From positions 1 to 63,225 of the forward strand of contig CAYVUV010000260.1 in NCBI GenBank assembly GCA_964455095.1: DNA of 63,225 nucleotides, read 5' to 3'. The notes beneath the pieces are model-generated. The model searched no databases and was not told the origin of the DNA. It worked only from the letters and a program-made list of their open reading frames with translations. Numbering within the stretch: position 1 is the stretch's first letter; each line of letters begins with the position of its first letter. A program made the position numbers and the translations under genes. Of the stretch, positions 62,341 to 63,225 are shown piece after piece. The stretch comes from CAYVUV01 sp964455095. Lineage in GTDB: Bacteria > Desulfobacterota > Binatia > HRBIN30 > CADEER01.

Positions 62341-63225
62341 CTACAACCACCCGAGCTTGCGCGCCACCACGTCGGCAGTGAGCCCGAGCAGGAACAGCCC
62401 GCCGAAGCGGCGCGTGTGCGCGAAGGCGAGGGCCGCGTACCACAGCGGCCAGATGTTGGGCGGATATTCCGCCGGCGGCCTGGACGGGCGGGGATGCCGG
62501 TAAACGCGCACGGCACGCACGTACCAGGGCAGCGCCGCGAACACGGCGAGGAGCAACCACGACACGTACCCGCTCATCACCAGCGCGACGACCAGCACGT
62601 ATTCGAGCGTCAGCATGACCAACGTGGCGCGCCGGGCGTTCGACTCGCCGAGCAGCACCGGCATGGTGCGAATGCCCTTGGCGGCGTCGGCGTCGAGCTT
62701 GTCGATGTGCTTGCCGAACAGCACCGTCGTCGCCGCCAGCGCCACCGGCAAGCTGGCGAGAATGACCGGTGCCGACACCTGCCCGGTGATGACGTAGTAG
62801 CCGCCGCCGACCATCAGCGGGCCCCAGACCAGGATCACCGCCACCTCGCCCATGCCGATGTACTTGAGCGGCCAGGTGTAGAAAAGCACGAAGAAGGCGC
62901 CGATGCCGAGCAGCGACAGCGTCGCTTCGCCGCGCACGGCGACCAGCACGGCGCCGGCGCCGAGCGCGATCAAGCCGGTGACCGCCGTGTAGAGCAGCAC
63001 CTGGCCGCGCGTCATGAGGCCGTGCTCGAGCGGCTGCGGACCGTACTGCGAGCGGAAGTAGTTGTCCTTGTCGACGCCCTTCAGATGGTCGGTGAAGTCG
63101 TTGACCAGGTTGTTGGTCGCGTGCGCGAACAGCAGGCCGAACGTCACCATGAGCCACAGCAGCAGATCGAACTGCCCGTCGCGCGCCGCCAGCAACCCGG
63201 CGATGACGGCCGAGATGAAGGTCTT
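62341..63225 (-). CDS. UbiA-family prenyltransferase (MenA-like), 5' end cut off
   Basis: At least 294 codons, open to the right window edge, so the N-terminus is missing. A multi-span membrane enzyme with the first Asp-rich motif NNLVNDFTDHLKGVD and the second GKHIDKLDADAAKG, which bind prenyl diphosphate through Mg2+. MenA and UbiA attach a polyprenyl chain to dihydroxynaphthoate or 4-hydroxybenzoate; the NDFTD form and length favour MenA-like. About ten codons precede the TTG at 63195. Confidence 0.88.
   Translation of the reverse strand, partial: KTFISAVIAGLLAARDGQFDLLLWLMVTFGLLFAHATNNLVNDFTDHLKGVDKDNYFRSQYGPQPLEHGLMTRGQVLLYTAVTGLIALGAGAVLVAVRGEATLSLLGIGAFFVLFYTWPLKYIGMGEVAVILVWGPLMVGGGYYVITGQVSAPVILASLPVALAATTVLFGKHIDKLDADAAKGIRTMPVLLGESNARRATLVMLTLEYVLVVALVMSGYVSWLLLAVFAALPWYVRAVRVYRHPRPSRPPAEYPPNIWPLWYAALAFAHTRRFGGLFLLGLTADVVARKLGWL

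Overview
This is a high-GC (roughly two-thirds G+C), gene-dense bacterial chromosome segment with mostly short intergenic gaps. I see no rRNA, tRNA, phage or transposase genes. The gene content suggests a Gram-negative soil or groundwater lineage related to the old Deltaproteobacteria. Candidatus Binatia/Binatota is my best guess, from the secreted Cys-rich proteins with DUF4215-type and EF-hand/dockerin-like repeats, the many acyl-CoA, thiolase/DUF35 and P450 genes, and the full SUF operon. This taxonomic call is inference from protein style, not from a marker gene.

Layout. 1-2.5 kb (minus strand): SGNH hydrolase, SnoaL-like protein, TIGR00027-type methyltransferase. 2.6-7.8 kb (minus): an envelope operon of a small ORF, an LPP20-like protein, a FlgT-N-like protein, a SpoIID/LytB protein and a CsgG-fold/TPR lipoprotein, resembling the FlgP/FlgT/FlgO set without a flagellum in view. 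8.1-10.7 kb: TerB-like protein, CaCA antiporter and a convergent NhaR-type regulator. 10.8-17.5 kb: GFA and GNAT enzymes, Cys-rich secreted proteins, a PAS histidine kinase, a YpsA-like protein and a lipoprotein with an IPTL-CTERM-like tail. 17.6-24.9 kb: acyl-CoA dehydrogenase, then a surface-glycan block (GNAT, Wzm/Wzt-like ABC exporter, sulfotransferase, two GT2 enzymes). 25-31.4 kb: rsmI, two secreted hydrolases, an acyl-CoA dehydrogenase and a PlsC-type acyltransferase.

31.5-37.8 kb is a complete suf operon (Rrf2 regulator, B, C, D, S, U, T), tightly coupled by ATGA/GTGA overlaps and preceded by a near-perfect palindrome. 37.8-41 kb has a DUF35/thiolase pair and a histidine kinase whose domains are in permuted order. 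41.2-45.4 kb is the most accessory-looking part: SDR, secreted nuclease, Doc-type toxin-antitoxin pair, and a degraded duplicate of the 3' end of an SDR that bounds a two-gene insert. 45.6-51.6 kb (minus): DUF2889 protein, SbcD/YhaO-like nuclease, YhaN-like SMC ATPase and a HEPN protein. 51.7-57.1 kb: a 3-hydroxyisobutyrate dehydrogenase-like enzyme, paired alpha/beta hydrolases (one lacking its nucleophile), nitronate monooxygenase and P450. 57.3-62.3 kb: a cNMP-binding protein, a metallophosphoesterase, and a porin/cupredoxin/class III cyclase operon. A UbiA-family prenyltransferase runs off the right end.

Five copies of C-rich/G-rich palindromic elements sit only in intergenic gaps, mostly at the 3' ends of genes. 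The best leads for something undescribed are the flagellum-less FlgOPT-like/SpoIID operon, the permuted kinase, and the YhaO-YhaN-HEPN operon.
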